Shown: one piece after another, positions 12,961 to 24,395 of the stretch | How positions within the stretch are numbered: position 1 is the stretch's first letter | Layout of the letters: every line of letters starts with the position of its first letter | Assembly: GCA_027574665.1 (NCBI GenBank) | Contig: CM050664.1 | Location: 19,894,774 to 19,958,773, forward strand | DNA length: 64,000 bases | From: Rhynochetos jubatus | Lineage: Eukaryota; Chordata; Aves; Eurypygiformes; Rhynochetidae | Reading direction: 5' to 3' | Notes under the pieces: generated by a model | Databases searched by the model: none | What the model saw: only the letters and a program-made list of their open reading frames with translations | What the model was told of the DNA's origin: nothing | Position numbers and translations under genes: made by a program

Positions 12961-15900
12961 TGCAGTGCTGCAGATATCAGGGCTCCCCCCTCCGGGGGAA
13001 GGCATTTGCGATGCTAAAGGGGAAAGTTGTCTTTCCAGGTGCGTAAAGAAGCAGCTCAAGTTGAGCTGGGGAAATGCTTGCAGCTCTCAGGAGTTAAAAT
13101 GTGGTCTCGGGGAAAAGGATGGCCGGTCTGTTTGTCCCCAGTGCCCAGGCAGCAGTAACGGTACGTGCTGAGGCATGACTTCATTGCAGTCCTGGGACAT
13201 TCCCCTGGTGCGGGAGAAATTGGTCTGCTGCAGACTTTAATATTCATAAAATACATATTTAAAAAAAACCCACCTTTTTTTACTAGTGAACTCAACTTCC
13301 ATTTTGTTCAATTTCTTACAAAGACGACAAGTAACCTTTTCCTTCAAGTTCAAGTAAAACCTGCATGTAACATTATTTGCAAATTAGCTTCATCCCTCTG
13401 GCCCCCAGTTAAAGCAGGAACTACTCAGTCTGGGGTCCCTCTCAAAATATCCAGTTAAGCCATGTAATGATTCTGACTCTCTCATGCAGAGTAGATGAAA
13501 GAAGATCTGCGATTTATTTTTAATGCTTTGAACCCCAAACATGGTCAATCATAGGAAAAAAAAAAGATTAAAAAATAGAAAGTCATGATAATGCAAAGCT
13601 GGAAGAAAAGCAGCCCTACACTTCACAGTAAAATCCATTTTCTTTGCATTTTTTTATTAACAGCTCCAACTATGATCAGTGAATAAATCTACCTGCAACA
13701 CAGGATGTTGGAAAATTACCGAGAGACAGCAACATCCTCCCGGCTGTGTGGTGAGAAAGGAAGGATGCACCTTCAGGTACGGGCTGGTGTATGGCTTTTG
13801 TCCTCTGTTACCCGTTCGCGTTGCACTAAACCTGCTTTCTTGCATTGACTGGGGGTGGTGGTGGGGGGAAAGTGAGGTGTTTGCAAGAGGGGAAACTTCT
13901 GAAGTGATTCTCTAAACTTGCCTCAAGCCACAGATAAGTTGTCTGCATGGGATCTGCTCTGTACCTGAGCAGCTCTGGTCCCTGCAGGCTCCTCTGCTCT
14001 GCCTGGCCGGGCAGAGGTTGGTTCATGGTGGTGTGTTGTCCTGCATTGGCTGTTGGTCTCAACCTGCCCCTGTGGAAGTGTGTTGTCCAACCCCTCTGGA
14101 TGGGAATGGGGTTGGAGCAGCGCTGGGTGCTCCTGCAGCCAGGAGTGGGCAGCTCTGCTCTCCTCCCTGCAGCAGCACTGGGGAGCAGGGCACATGCTCT
14201 GCAATTACCTCCTCCCTGGGTCGACTGTCACACGTGGAATCACCGCTTCCCTGGTGCTGTTGTGGCTTCTTACGGATTGCACGTTGGGCTGAGCAGGATG
14301 AAGCCGTGCTGGCTGCTCAGCAGCCTTCTCGGCGTAGGAGCAGGGCTAGGCACTCCTCCTGGGCTTTCTGAATCCAACCTCAGTCCACGCACTTCAAACA
14401 GGAGCCTTGTTTCAGGGCTGTGCTGAACACTCAAGTCTTTCAACAAGCTGTTGTGCCTGTAAGGGCCAGCCGCAAAGGCAGTTTGACTTTGCTTTGAAGT
14501 GCATGGGGGTTGCTCCCCCTCAGTAGGGAGGATGGAAGGGAGCAGTGATTCCCAGGAAAGGGAAGGCTGGTGACTTTCTGAACATGCGTTTTCTAACCGT
14601 TGTCTGACACGTGGGGCTCAACCATGATAAGCCGTGGTCCCTGAAACACTGGCCCAGTGTGGCAACTGGATTATAGCCATCACATCCATCTCCCTAGGGA
14701 GAAAAGGGATGCTTCCAGCCACAGAGGACAGTTTAAAACAAGCCAGCCACCTTCTGCATTTAAGGTGATGTTGTGCTTTCCTAAACATGTGATCCTAGAG
14801 CAAGTAAGGACCCAAGAACTACTTAATTCTTGGCAACTGGTCAGCACTGTCATGTTGTGGGTTTCTCATTTTGCTGGTCTGGTTGGTTGCTTGTTTTGTC
14901 TCCTGAGCAAGTGGTTCAAGTCAATGACATGAATTAGTCTGTCTATTTTCTTGGTGTTTATAAATGGATGTCCAATGGGACTCTGGTTTCACTAAAGCCC
15001 TTTCTTTTCATGGCACCAGTCACTCCAGTTTGCATTTTGCCATTGCTGTGCTTGCAATTTCTCCCTGCAGTGACCCTGTGGGACTTGCAGTGGACAAACT
15101 GCTCTCTCTGGGGCTGGCTTTCACCTGGGGGGTCTTTCAGGAGATGGCTGTGTGTGAAGATTGGGGTCCGCAGTGTGTAATGTGGGCTGAGAAAGCTGTG
15201 GTGGAACCCGACTTCTGTGTTGGAGTGTGGCCACACCGGTGGGTAAATGGGGTGGAGCGAGGTGTGCTTGGGGGTTGGAAGGGAGCTGCAGATCTTGTTG
15301 ACTGAGTAGGTTTTGTGGATGTGTTGGGCAGCACCAAGGTTTCCTTGCCTGTGGGGAATGCTGGGTATCTTGGAGAAGCAGCTTCGATTAAGTAGTGACT
15401 GCTGAGGGCTCTTGGAGCCATGTTGGGTCCTGTTTTGTTCTGAATTAGTTATACAGGTACTTTTTCTATGTGTTCTCCAAAGAAAAAGATGAGGACGCAA
15501 AATGGGGGATAGATGTTAGAAGGGGGTGGGTGACAGCCGCTCTCCTGGTGCAGGGTAACCATTGTGCTGAGATTTCAGCTGGTTTTCCAGCTTTCTGCCA
15601 CTTCTGCCTTGGCTGTGGTGGTTTATCAGCATGCTTTTCACCGTGGTGAGCTCTCCCAGGGCTCCTCTGCAGCCAGGGCTGGTTTTTCCCCTTTAGCCTC
15701 CCTTGCACTGAACCACACCATGCACAAGCACCAGAGCCTGACATCACATCCAAGAGATGCTGGGAAGGTGGAGTTTGCTCCCTGCAACCTGCTGTTCCCA
15801 CCCTGCATTTCTTGGGAGAGCTCCAGCATCCCTCTAGACCATGAGGGAGTTGCTTTTTCACCCCTTCCCATCCTCTATGTGACCCCTCGTGTTGCAGCAC

Positions 15901-16251
15901 ATCCGTGCATGCCTCCCTCACCCTGGGAAACCCCATGTTAGTGTAAAGGAATCGTCGGGTGACAGTGCGTGTTCAGTAGCTCGCTCCTCCAGAGCAAAAC
16001 AAGGGCTGAGTGTAATGCCTTTTAATGTTCCTTCTCCTAATTATCCCCTTAATTACTCAATGAAATGCCCAATAAAACAAATCACTATAATTTCTATTTT
16101 ATTCTCTGCCTTTCGAGATTTACTTGAGTGCAGGATCCATTAAGGAGGCACTTTCTCAAGAGGGAATACTTTCCAATAGATCATACTTAGAAAATGGCTT
16201 TATGTTCCTATCCTGTGTTTCATCCTCATTTTCCGTGCCAGTTTGCTAATT
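12961..16251. other. Non-coding unique DNA
   Basis: No gene recognised. Overlapping frames at 13923-14426 and 15466-15941 occur on both strands with no domain. A G-rich run near 13850-13870 approaches but does not meet a G-quadruplex pattern. The stretch 16010-16150 is AT-rich, with AATTAC and TTAATTA words, and resembles the other enhancer-like blocks of the window. Nothing else stands out. Confidence 0.55.
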
Positions 16252-16470
16252 ATTGGAGACACTGGTTGTTGGGAAGCACTGCTTCCCTTGCTGCCCGTCC
16301 CTGCCGAGGTGAAGTCACAGTGCTGGGTTTGTGACATCCCCATGGCAATGAGTTTGTGACATCTCCATGGCAACAGCCTGTGATGTCACTAGCGGGGATT
16401 ACAACTTTGCGAAGCATCCAGGCGCCGGCGGCGGGGCTGGAACTCTTGGATTCTCGTGTCTTTAAATAGA
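16252..16470 (+). promoter_or_regulatory. Tandem RFX X-box plus ATF/CRE-like cluster, promoter-like
   Basis: Two near-identical units with 25-bp periodicity (16327-16349 and 16352-16374) each contain gtgacatc followed by a CCATGGCAA(C/T) half-site. That half-site is the core bound by RFX factors (X-box, ideal GTTGCCATGGCAAC). A third CRE/ATF-like word, tgatgtca, follows at 16381-16388. It makes an 8-bp inverted repeat with the second gtgacatc (16356-16363 versus 16382-16389), so the second RFX site is bracketed. An inverted CCAAT word (attgg) lies upstream at 16252-16256, a GC-rich box at 16421-16440 and a TATA-like tttaaata at 16461-16468. The X1-X2 spacing recalls RFX/CREB composite elements of MHC class II and ciliary genes, but no Y box lies at the right distance and no gene is visible downstream. 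Confidence 0.35.
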
Positions 16471-19400
16471 GAGGAATTAAAAGGCAGGGAAGTCTTCACA
16501 AATGCTTTAGATTTCCCTTTTTTTTTTTCCTTGGAAGGAGAGAAAGGTGCTGACCACGGGGCTGCCACAGCGGTCCCATCCCCTGGCCCAAAGCAAGCCC
16601 AGCTCCCTCTGCAAATGAGATTTGCTTGGGGGGGAGCTGAGCCCCACAGTGGCCCTGGTATGGGATTCTGTGGCCAAGGGCTGGTGCACTGGGCATCTCC
16701 CCAGTGTCTCTGGGGCTGCAGGTGTCCCCCACCTTGTGCAACTCCCTCTGGTGCTGCTCTTCTCAGTGATAGAGTGAACCTAAAGAAAACCTGGGGGCCA
16801 TAGCCCCCCTGCCTGTGCTCTGCCCCCTGTCCAAATTGTCTCCTTTGCCTTTCTTTAGTGCTTTTTGTCTAATACTCATAGTATTAGCATAATAAGGTGC
16901 TGTTCATGCACAGACAGCGAGGGAGGAAGATTCATGTACGTACCTCTCTAGCAACAGGGAAATCACGCAATAGCAACACTATTTTTCAGCTGGGGAGGAA
17001 TTCCAGCTCACACGGCTGGTACCACAAACCGCGCAAGGCATTTAAACCGACGGCCCCAAAACTTACAGGGGGGAAGCCACCTGACTGATATTTATGGACC
17101 GTATTTAGCTGGCAGAAGCAAATCAAGCAGGCAGAAGAATCAATCTTTTTATTTTAGTTTTTCGAAGGTAGGAATAAAAATGATATTTCAAAGGCTGCCG
17201 TGTCTCAGCTGAGCGGCAGTGGGGAAGAGCAGGCACCGCAGAACATACTGTCCTGTCTCCTGGTTTCTCAGATCATAACTTCTAAGCTGGATTCAATAGA
17301 AATAAATGTTCAGTAGTTCCAGTGGTGGCCTTTGGAAATGGAGCTAATGGAACAAGACAAAAAAATCGTTACAACATTTTGACAAGCGCTTAAATATTTA
17401 ATGCTATGCATGGCACAGCCCGGTTGCGGGGAGTTGGTGGTGCACCTGCAGGAAGCTGTGCCCTTCGTTAGCGAGAGATGGAGTCCTCCTGCGGATGCGG
17501 GGGGGGGGTGTGTGTGTGTGTGGACATGTTAAGCAAATGTTATTTGAGCTGTGCATGAGTAAACAAGCTGAGGGCAGCTATGGCTTCAGCAGCCTCATGC
17601 CATGCGTCGGGCAGAGGGCTCGGTGGTGTTTCCTGTGCTGGGGACCTGTGGAGGAAGAGGAGGGTGCCCAGTTCTTGGAGAGCTGGTGGAGGAGAACATG
17701 CAATGTTACCCAGAGCTGAGATGGGGGAGATGAAGAGGCTGCAGTGATTAAATAGGATCTGCTGAAATCCTTCCAAAGCAGGCTTAAGAACTAAGAGCCA
17801 TCAATGTCACATTGAGGGTCACTCGCTGCAGGACACCTCCGGCCGGTGTCCAGCCTCCCCCTGTGCCTCTGTTCAGCCCCATCCAAGCATGAGGAAACAC
17901 ATCCTTTGTTTTGGAGCCCACCCGGCCATTCCCCTTTCCCACAGAACGGTGAATCTCAGGGAGGAGAGCCTCTAAAAAGCAAGCTTGTCCGGAGGGGCAA
18001 GATCAGCCTGTGCACACAGCTTTGCTCTGAATCTGGGTATCACTGGGAAGTTAACTGTGGGGGAAGGTGGTGGGGAAAGAAGGCAGCGATGCACTAGCTG
18101 GGTTTGTGTCACCTTTGTGCTGAGGGCTGATGGCTGGTCCCCATCAGCAGCAGTGATGGGCACTAACCTGAAGAGGGTCAGCCACCCCGTGGTCCCTGTG
18201 TGTTATGGATGGTGTGGTTTGCTTGCCCAGATACTTCTTCCCGTGAAACTTGCAGTGAAGCCACCCTGCTGCATCTTCAGGTTGGGAGTGTCGGCCGTGC
18301 CTCCCCTGTCCCTTGCCCCCTGGTGCTGGATCCCCCCTTCCAGCTCCCTGCAGGGTCTCAGAGGAGTCATGGCCTGGAGCGATGCTCCAGCAGCAGGGCT
18401 GTGCCATGGCAGCCTGCGCACACCCGCGTCCCATATGGTGACCCCCTGGCATCGGTATGGGAGTATTGGTGGGACTGGCCAGAGCTGGGATGGAGCCCAC
18501 CATGAGACCTTCAGAACGGCCCCATCTGGGAGTGAGCTTCCAATGCAGCTCAGACACTGATCCTGCACTGACCGGTGGCAGGTAGATTCTTTCATCTGCC
18601 ACCACAGAGCAGAAAGCCACCGGTGCCACAAACACGTGCATTTTGGTTAGGATTGCAAAGCAGGGCTGCCTCTCCCAGCCACACCAGGCAGCGAGCTGAG
18701 CCCCGGAGGCACCGTTCTGAGTGGCAAACCTTTGTCTGATCTGGGACTGCCACTGGAGGAGGTTTGTGGGTGGTGTTTGTGGTTGGTTTTTCCCCCCTTC
18801 CTCCTTTCTCTTCATTTTCCACAGCCAGGAATGACTGGTCACAGTGGGGAGATTTTCACACATCATTAGAGCCAACTGTCCAACTCCACACAGCCATCAA
18901 CCCCAATCAGAGCAATTTAAAAGGCAGCACTTCCTTTAATGACCCAGGGATGCTCAGATTTGTTAGTGCGAAGCAGGGCTCCGTACACTTAGGAGAAGCA
19001 GTGGGATGGAGTGACAGAAACAATGCTGAGACCCATGGTATTAAAAGCAATGGCTCCTTATGTGTGCATCAGCCCCAGGCAGATCTGGAGGATTAGGTCC
19101 TTCACTTACTGCCTCTTCTTGTTTTCCTCCATGGATGACTGGAGGTGGCCACGGGTCCGTGTCCACATCAGCAGGGCCTGCGGAAGGGCTGCTGTTGGCA
19201 GCTCAGGTCTTGGGCAAGAGGTGCTGTATAAAAACGTTCGTAAGCAGGAGAAAGCCTCAGTGCTGTCATTTCTGGCTCACGAGGTGGAAGCATCCCTCTG
19301 CACGAGGACCTGAGCACTGGAGGTGTCCAAGAGAATTGTGGGTGCTGCATCAACCTATGGCTCCATGAATCCCTCCAGAATGAATGAGTTACATGAAATT

Positions 19401-19547
19401 TGGGAGCTGTGCTTCACCTGTCTCTATCCTAGCTAGCAACCCTGACCCCAGACAGCTGTAGAAGTGTGTCCTGGGCTTTCTGAAGCGGTGCATCTCCATG
19501 TCCGTGCAAGCACCAGGAGACACACAGGCACCAAGTCCCTGCTTTGT
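16471..19547. other. Non-coding unique DNA with a G/TG tract
   Basis: No gene is accepted here. A 10-bp G run at 17499-17508 runs into a short TG microsatellite (17509-17522). AT-rich DNA at 17080-17420 has several AATCAA/TAAATA words and may be regulatory. A very strong pyrimidine-rich acceptor ends at 18824 and is followed by a frame open to a TAG at 19094-19096; it has no family resemblance and is discussed under findings. The 243-codon minus frame at 18144-18875 overlaps plus-strand frames and is not convincing. Confidence 0.55.
17499..17522. repeat. G homopolymer followed by (TG)n microsatellite
   Basis: Ten consecutive G residues (17499-17508) are followed directly by seven TG dinucleotides (17509-17522). 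This is an ordinary short simple repeat, probably length-polymorphic. Confidence 0.95.
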
Positions 19548-19705
19548 GAAGTCCGTCCGCAGCCCTTCGCGCCTGCGAAGCCACCCAAATAACGCTGCGA
19601 CGCGCATGCTGTGCTTTTTCCTAACCGTCTGCAACCACGCGACCTTCTCTTGGCCTTCTCCCAGCCTTGCCACAGCCCCACGTGCCACACACGTCGCACG
19701 TGGAT
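19548..19705. promoter_or_regulatory. Short CpG-dense cluster with NRF1-like and paired E-box motifs
   Basis: I count 16 CpG dinucleotides in about 158 bp, roughly the number expected from base composition and far above the depleted level around it. The segment includes gcgacgcgcatgctg (NRF1-like core GCGCATGC) near 19595-19612 and two CACGTG E-boxes at 19679-19684 and 19697-19702, 18 bp apart start to start. It is shorter than the 200-bp minimum normally used for a CpG island. It could be a small orphan CpG island or distal element; no gene starts next to it that I can recognise. Confidence 0.4.
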
Positions 19706-22700
19706 GTGGGAAGGACAAACGCATGAGAAATATCACAGAATTGCCAACACGCCAGACTGCAGGAAGGTGAATGTCCTTCCCAAACACTCAGGCATGCGTA
19801 GAGGCGCTTCCATAGCGTCTGTGTCTTAGAGCTTTTAATGCTTGTGATTTGTCCAAGGGCAACTTTGCAAAATGTCAATGTTTTTACCAAAATTCCCTCT
19901 GATGGGCTTCAAGTTTTAATTAAGGGAACTTGGTGGTTGGGGTTTTTTTTATGAAAAATGGTTGCTAGACTTCTTTCTAAGGAAGCAAATGGGTTGTTTT
20001 TTCCAAGGAAAAAAAAGCCAGTCCCTGATTTTTCACTACTCTGCCATGTCTTTTTTGCTAACTTGCTTTCTGAGATGACCCCGTGAGGAAGCTCAGCAGC
20101 CCAGTGGCCCTGTCTCTCAGGTGGTTCTGGGCAGGGACTGGCCCAGGCATCACGTATATGTCAGGCAGTCAGGATCCATGTGTGCAAAGTCACCTATAGC
20201 CCCCCACCCAACCCCACCTGGTGCTGCAGATAAAGTCAGTGACTTGCAGACACTGTTCTGCCTGCAGGTCCCTGAGAGCAGCGGCAGCGCAGGAAAGGCT
20301 GGCAGAAATGTTGCCGTTAACCTCTGGAAACTAGGAAACTTGCTTCTAAAGCAACCAGGTGGGTGTTCTGCCCTTGCTGCTAATTGAGGATGGGTAGGAC
20401 TGAAGACAGTGGTGTAAGAGACAGCCACGGCATCCTTCTGGATGTCGATCTCTGCCTGCCACGGCCTTCCCTTTTGTTCTTGCTCATTGGTTTTAAGAGT
20501 AAGTCTTTGATGGGAGGTGGCAAAATCTCACTTAAGCAGAGTTTATTTTGGCAACAAATATTTGCCTTTTGGAGCTGCCCTCATCTGTTGGGTAAACATG
20601 AAATTATCGTCTTTGACTGGAACTGATCCTCTGGAGTCATGTTATTCCACCGGGGAGAGGTATTTTCACCGATTTTCAATGTGGATTATTTTTGTGAGTG
20701 ACTGTAATAGTTTCTTTGGCGGTATTAGGGCTTATTATGTCAGGATTTATTTCGGTATGAAGTGATTCGACATGCTGTAGTTCTGTAACTTTCCTTTGAG
20801 TGCTGGAAACCAGGAGGCCATCTCCTGCTTCCTCCACAGGCATGGTGGAAACAACCTCTGTAGCTGGACCCGTCTCCCGAGATCAGCTTTCCCCAGTTGT
20901 TTTATAGCTGTTAAAGGAACAAAAATTAAGGCAACACAATTCCTGCAAAAGACATGTAAAAACTCATCTAGGTGAAAAAGCTATATAGAAAAGCTTTCTA
21001 GAAAGGAGGAGAGGACCACAAGAGAGATTGCACCTTCAGGGGAGTGCTGCAAGCACCGGGAGCTCCCCAGCATTAGCAGAGGGGTTAACAGCAGAAATTC
21101 AAGTGAGGATTAAATGCAGATTATACTGCAGTGGTGCTGAAACATTGTCCATGCTGACACATGTAACAAAGAGCTTTATTTTCTTAGGAGAAGTCGTGTT
21201 GGACCCAAAGTGGTCCTAGACATCGCTTGTCAGGTGTTACTTGTGGTGAGGCAATGAGGATATTAGCTAAGGCAGTGTGTTGTGGCATCTGGTAACTCTA
21301 GGAGCCCTCGGTGATGTGAACTGGTGGACCTGCTCCTCAGAGTCCCATGTAATACAAGATTTTGGCAACCACTCCTTCATCAAACACTCTTCGTGCTCCA
21401 CCAGGTTATCAGAAGAAAAGGTTCACTTTAAACCCTTCAGTGCTGTTCAGTGCCAAGTAGAAACGAATTAGTAATGCTGGCATTAAGCTGGTTCCTGTAC
21501 TCCTAGCTCCATTAACATCATTAAAATCACCCAGGATCTTTGCTTTATGGTGCTCCTGTCTTGCTGCAATTATGATTTTTGGTCTGTTCTCAGCCAAAAT
21601 GAAGGCTTGTGTGTAGGATCAGAGCATTCAGCCACTCGAGGCTTTCTTGGTTTTGCCATCTCAGCTGAACATCTCCACAGGGAGAGCACCAACTCAGATC
21701 AAACTTTGGCATGCAGAGAGGGATGATAGGGATTGATTGATTAACACATTGACTGGGATGATGGAGGCATGGAAATTAGGACTTTACTTTCCCCCAGATC
21801 CCACCATGCTCAACACAGGGTGATGGACACCTCTGACCCCCTCAGCCTGAAGTCTGGATCACTCTGCTTAGGCAAAGGGAGGGATTTGCAGCCAGCTGAG
21901 CAGACATGTCCAGTTTCTTTCATGTAGCTGAGACCCTGTGAAGGTGCACGTGGGAAGGGGGTGAGCCCTCTGCTCCATAACTCCGTGAGCAAGGCAGCCC
22001 TTGCCTGTGTGCGGCAGCAGGGCAGCTGTAGGTCCCATGGCAAGAGCCCTGGGGCTAGGAGGAGTGGGATGTCCATCTGTCTGTCCTCTCCCACCATACA
22101 AGCCTGAGTTAGCCTTAGCTACTTTTGGCAGCCCGCTTCCCCACTCCAGCAAGTGCTGGGCTGCTCGGGAGGTGGCAGGGAGAGGAACACTCTGTTCAGC
22201 AGCTGTACATTCCATTAATTTAATGAGGATTTTTTTTTTTACAAAGCAGATGGTAAAATAGCTATTTTCTGTTGTCTAATAAATACCATCAGCAAGGCAG
22301 AAAATGTGCAATCTCGCCAAGTCTTTTCTGATTCCTTGCCCTCCTGTACCGATGCGTTTCTCTGCTCTCTGCTGGCAGCCAGTGGGGCTGGGTGGTGGGA
22401 TGGGAGGGAGAGGTGGGACACCAAAGACAAGTCCGAAATTGCTGGCAGGACCCGTGTAATAAAACCGCAGCTTCCCCTGATTGGGCAGAGCCTCTGTGTC
22501 CTGCTGGGAGAGCTGCACTCTGGCAGCCTTCACTGATCCAATTCTCACTTCATCTGATTGCAGTAATAACAACTCACACAAATTTCCTGCCTCAACCTGA
22601 AATCTTCCAGCTCTGCAATGCAAATAATATAATGTGTGATGAGGAGCCCGATGACGGGGATAATAATAATAATAGTGATGATGCCTTTATTCAATGAATA

Positions 22701-23157
22701 AGTGAATCAAGCAAGCAAAAATAAATGGTATTCAGAGCCTGAAAATCAATAGCAAGAGAAATCATGAGGAAATGCAGGGGGAACCGCATTTCTGGGAGAG
22801 CATCGTCCTTAGGAATGGTGTGAAGGAGAGACGGGCAAAACCCGTTTGGGCTGGGCATTCCTCGTCAGCCCACATTGCTTCTGGGCTTACTTCTCTCCTG
22901 TGATTATATTGCACTTGCTGAACTCACCCTGCTCTGTGCTTGGTCCCAGCCTCTCTATGATGTCTTTGGTCCCCTTGATTTACAGCTCTCGTGGGCTCTC
23001 TGAATGTGTCTAACAGTTGGCAGGCTACAGACCTGACCTGGGGTTGGGTAATAACTTGTCTTTTGTCCCATGCCCAGGAGGTTGGCCATAAAGAAGCTCC
23101 AGACATCAATTTTCCTCTCCACCAGGGTGGAATTGCAAAATGATGAGTTGGTCTTTG
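19706..23157. other. Non-coding unique DNA
   Basis: No gene recognised. A short TAA microsatellite lies at 22661-22675. AT-rich DNA at 20480-20800 and 22540-22760 carries many AAT/TAAT words and could hold conserved non-coding elements. The frames present are short and carry no domain. Confidence 0.55.
22661..22675. repeat. Short (TAA)n microsatellite
   Basis: Four to five tandem TAA units are followed by imperfect GTGATGATG. It is a short simple repeat with no other meaning visible. Confidence 0.9.
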
Positions 23158-23352
23158 CCCTCATTTATCTCTTCTTTCCCTTTCTCCTCCTCTTTTTATC
23201 TTTCCCTTTTCTTCCCTTACCCTACTGCTCATTGCACTCTTCTTTGTCCCCCTTTCACTATCTCCTCCATAATTTATCAGCCTCCCTCCCCTCTGCACAT
23301 CACTGCTTCTCTCTCTCCCCCTCTTGCCCTCTTCTGCCTCATTTTTTCCATG
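23158..23352 (+). repeat. Pyrimidine-rich low-complexity tract
   Basis: Almost 200 bp of C/T-rich sequence on the plus strand, built from irregular CTCC, TTCC, CCCTT and TCTCTC words with few purines. It explains the overlapping Ser/Leu/Phe/Pro-rich frames here, which should not be called genes. No convincing exon follows it. Purine:pyrimidine tracts of this length can form triplex DNA when mirror-symmetric, but no clear mirror symmetry was seen. Confidence 0.85.
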
Positions 23353-23967
23353 CGTTTCTTTCCCATCTCAAAACTTCCACGCTTTTTCTTGCTGTGCATA
23401 GCAGTTTGATATCCTCACCCTTAATAGCCTGCTTATACAGTAATTCTACAAGAGACCCTTTAAAACCCCAAAGCCTTGGTAGGCAGTAAAACTCACCCTT
23501 TAACTCGGCTTCCTCTATATCAGGAATTCATTTCAGACAGGATTTCCATGTGCACAGCTCTGCCACTGTGTTAGTTTAAAAAAAAAAAAGGATTAATTCC
23601 TGCAACAGGTGAATACGTTTCACAGCTCCGACGAGCAGGATATATTCCCCACTTCCCGCAGGTACATGGGGGATTTAATCATCTACCATAGTGCTTCTCT
23701 TTGTCAAGCATGTGTTTAAAGGCTTGTGTTACATACCTGTATCTGGAGAGACCTCCTGGGGAATGCCCTCTTTCACCAGTGGAGTATTCCTGTGAAACCT
23801 TTGCATTATCCAAGGATTTTTCCTCTCTCCAGAGAGATGCCATGTAGCATATTTGGAGCTGACATCCTGCGCTCTCAGGTGGTGCTGGCATGGGTTGAGG
23901 TTACTAAATGCTGTCCCTCAGCATCCTTGCTCTGAGCATATCAGATGCTTGGACCCAACTGCTGAAG
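23353..23967. other. Non-coding DNA between the pyrimidine tract and a CR1
   Basis: Nothing gene-like was seen. An A tract at about 23579-23589 is the only simple repeat. Confidence 0.55.
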
Positions 23968-24395
23968 TCTTCAAGAATGGTTTGGGTTGGAAGGGACCTT
24001 AAAGACCATCCAGTCCCACCCCCCCTGCCATGGGCAGGGACACCCTCCACTCGCCCAGGGTGTTCCCAGCCTCATCCAGCCTGGCCTTGGACACTGCCAG
24101 GGATGGGGCATCCACAGCTTCTCTGGGCAGCCTGTCCCAGTGCTCCCCATCCTCTGCAGGAAGAATTTCTTGCTGATATCTAATCTAAATCTCCCTGCTT
24201 TCAATCTAAACCTGTCACCCCTTGTCCTGTTGCTACAGGCCCTTGTAAAAAGTCCCCCTCCAGCATTCCTATAGCCCTCCAGGCACTGGAAGGTGCTATA
24301 AGGTCTCCCTGGAGCCTTCTCTTAGCCAGGCTGGCCAACCCCAACTCTCCCAGCCTGTCCCCATAGCAGAGGGACTCCTTCCCATCTGTCCCTTC
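23968..24395 (-). mobile_element. CR1 LINE, 5'-truncated 3' end (minus strand)
   Basis: Reading the plus strand gives the reverse complement of a CR1 3' end. It begins with 'gaatggtttgggttggaagg' (the inverted 3' terminus), followed by 'ccatgggcagggacaccctc', 'ggatggggcatccacagctt', 'agaatttcttgctgatatct' and 'tataaggtctccctggagcc'. On the minus strand the end of ORF2 is partly readable (FRLDISKKFFLQR near 24150-24190), then broken. The copy is less decayed than the one at 25975 and belongs to a different subfamily from the one at 6120, judging by its distinct 3' sequence. It is non-functional, with no cargo. Confidence 0.95.

Noticed and set aside
16869..16887. Perfect 8-bp inverted repeat ctaatact/agtattag with a 3-nt loop
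   Set aside because: A stem this short is expected about once by chance in a window of this size.
18144..18875. 243-codon minus-strand frame
   Set aside because: No domain, no splice context, Trp/Cys/Pro-rich chance-like composition, and overlapped by several plus-strand frames.
19310..19350. Possible CR1 scrap (actggaggtgtccaagag)
   Set aside because: Only one short word resembles CR1; no ordered second match nearby.
22674..22742. Possible box C/D snoRNA (GTGATGA ... CTGA, about 65 nt apart)
   Set aside because: No terminal stem and no internal C'/D' pair; the C-box-like word is part of a TAA/GATG simple repeat.
23070..23489. 139-codon plus frame rich in Ser, Leu, Phe and Pro
   Set aside because: It is produced by the pyrimidine-rich tract at 23158-23352.
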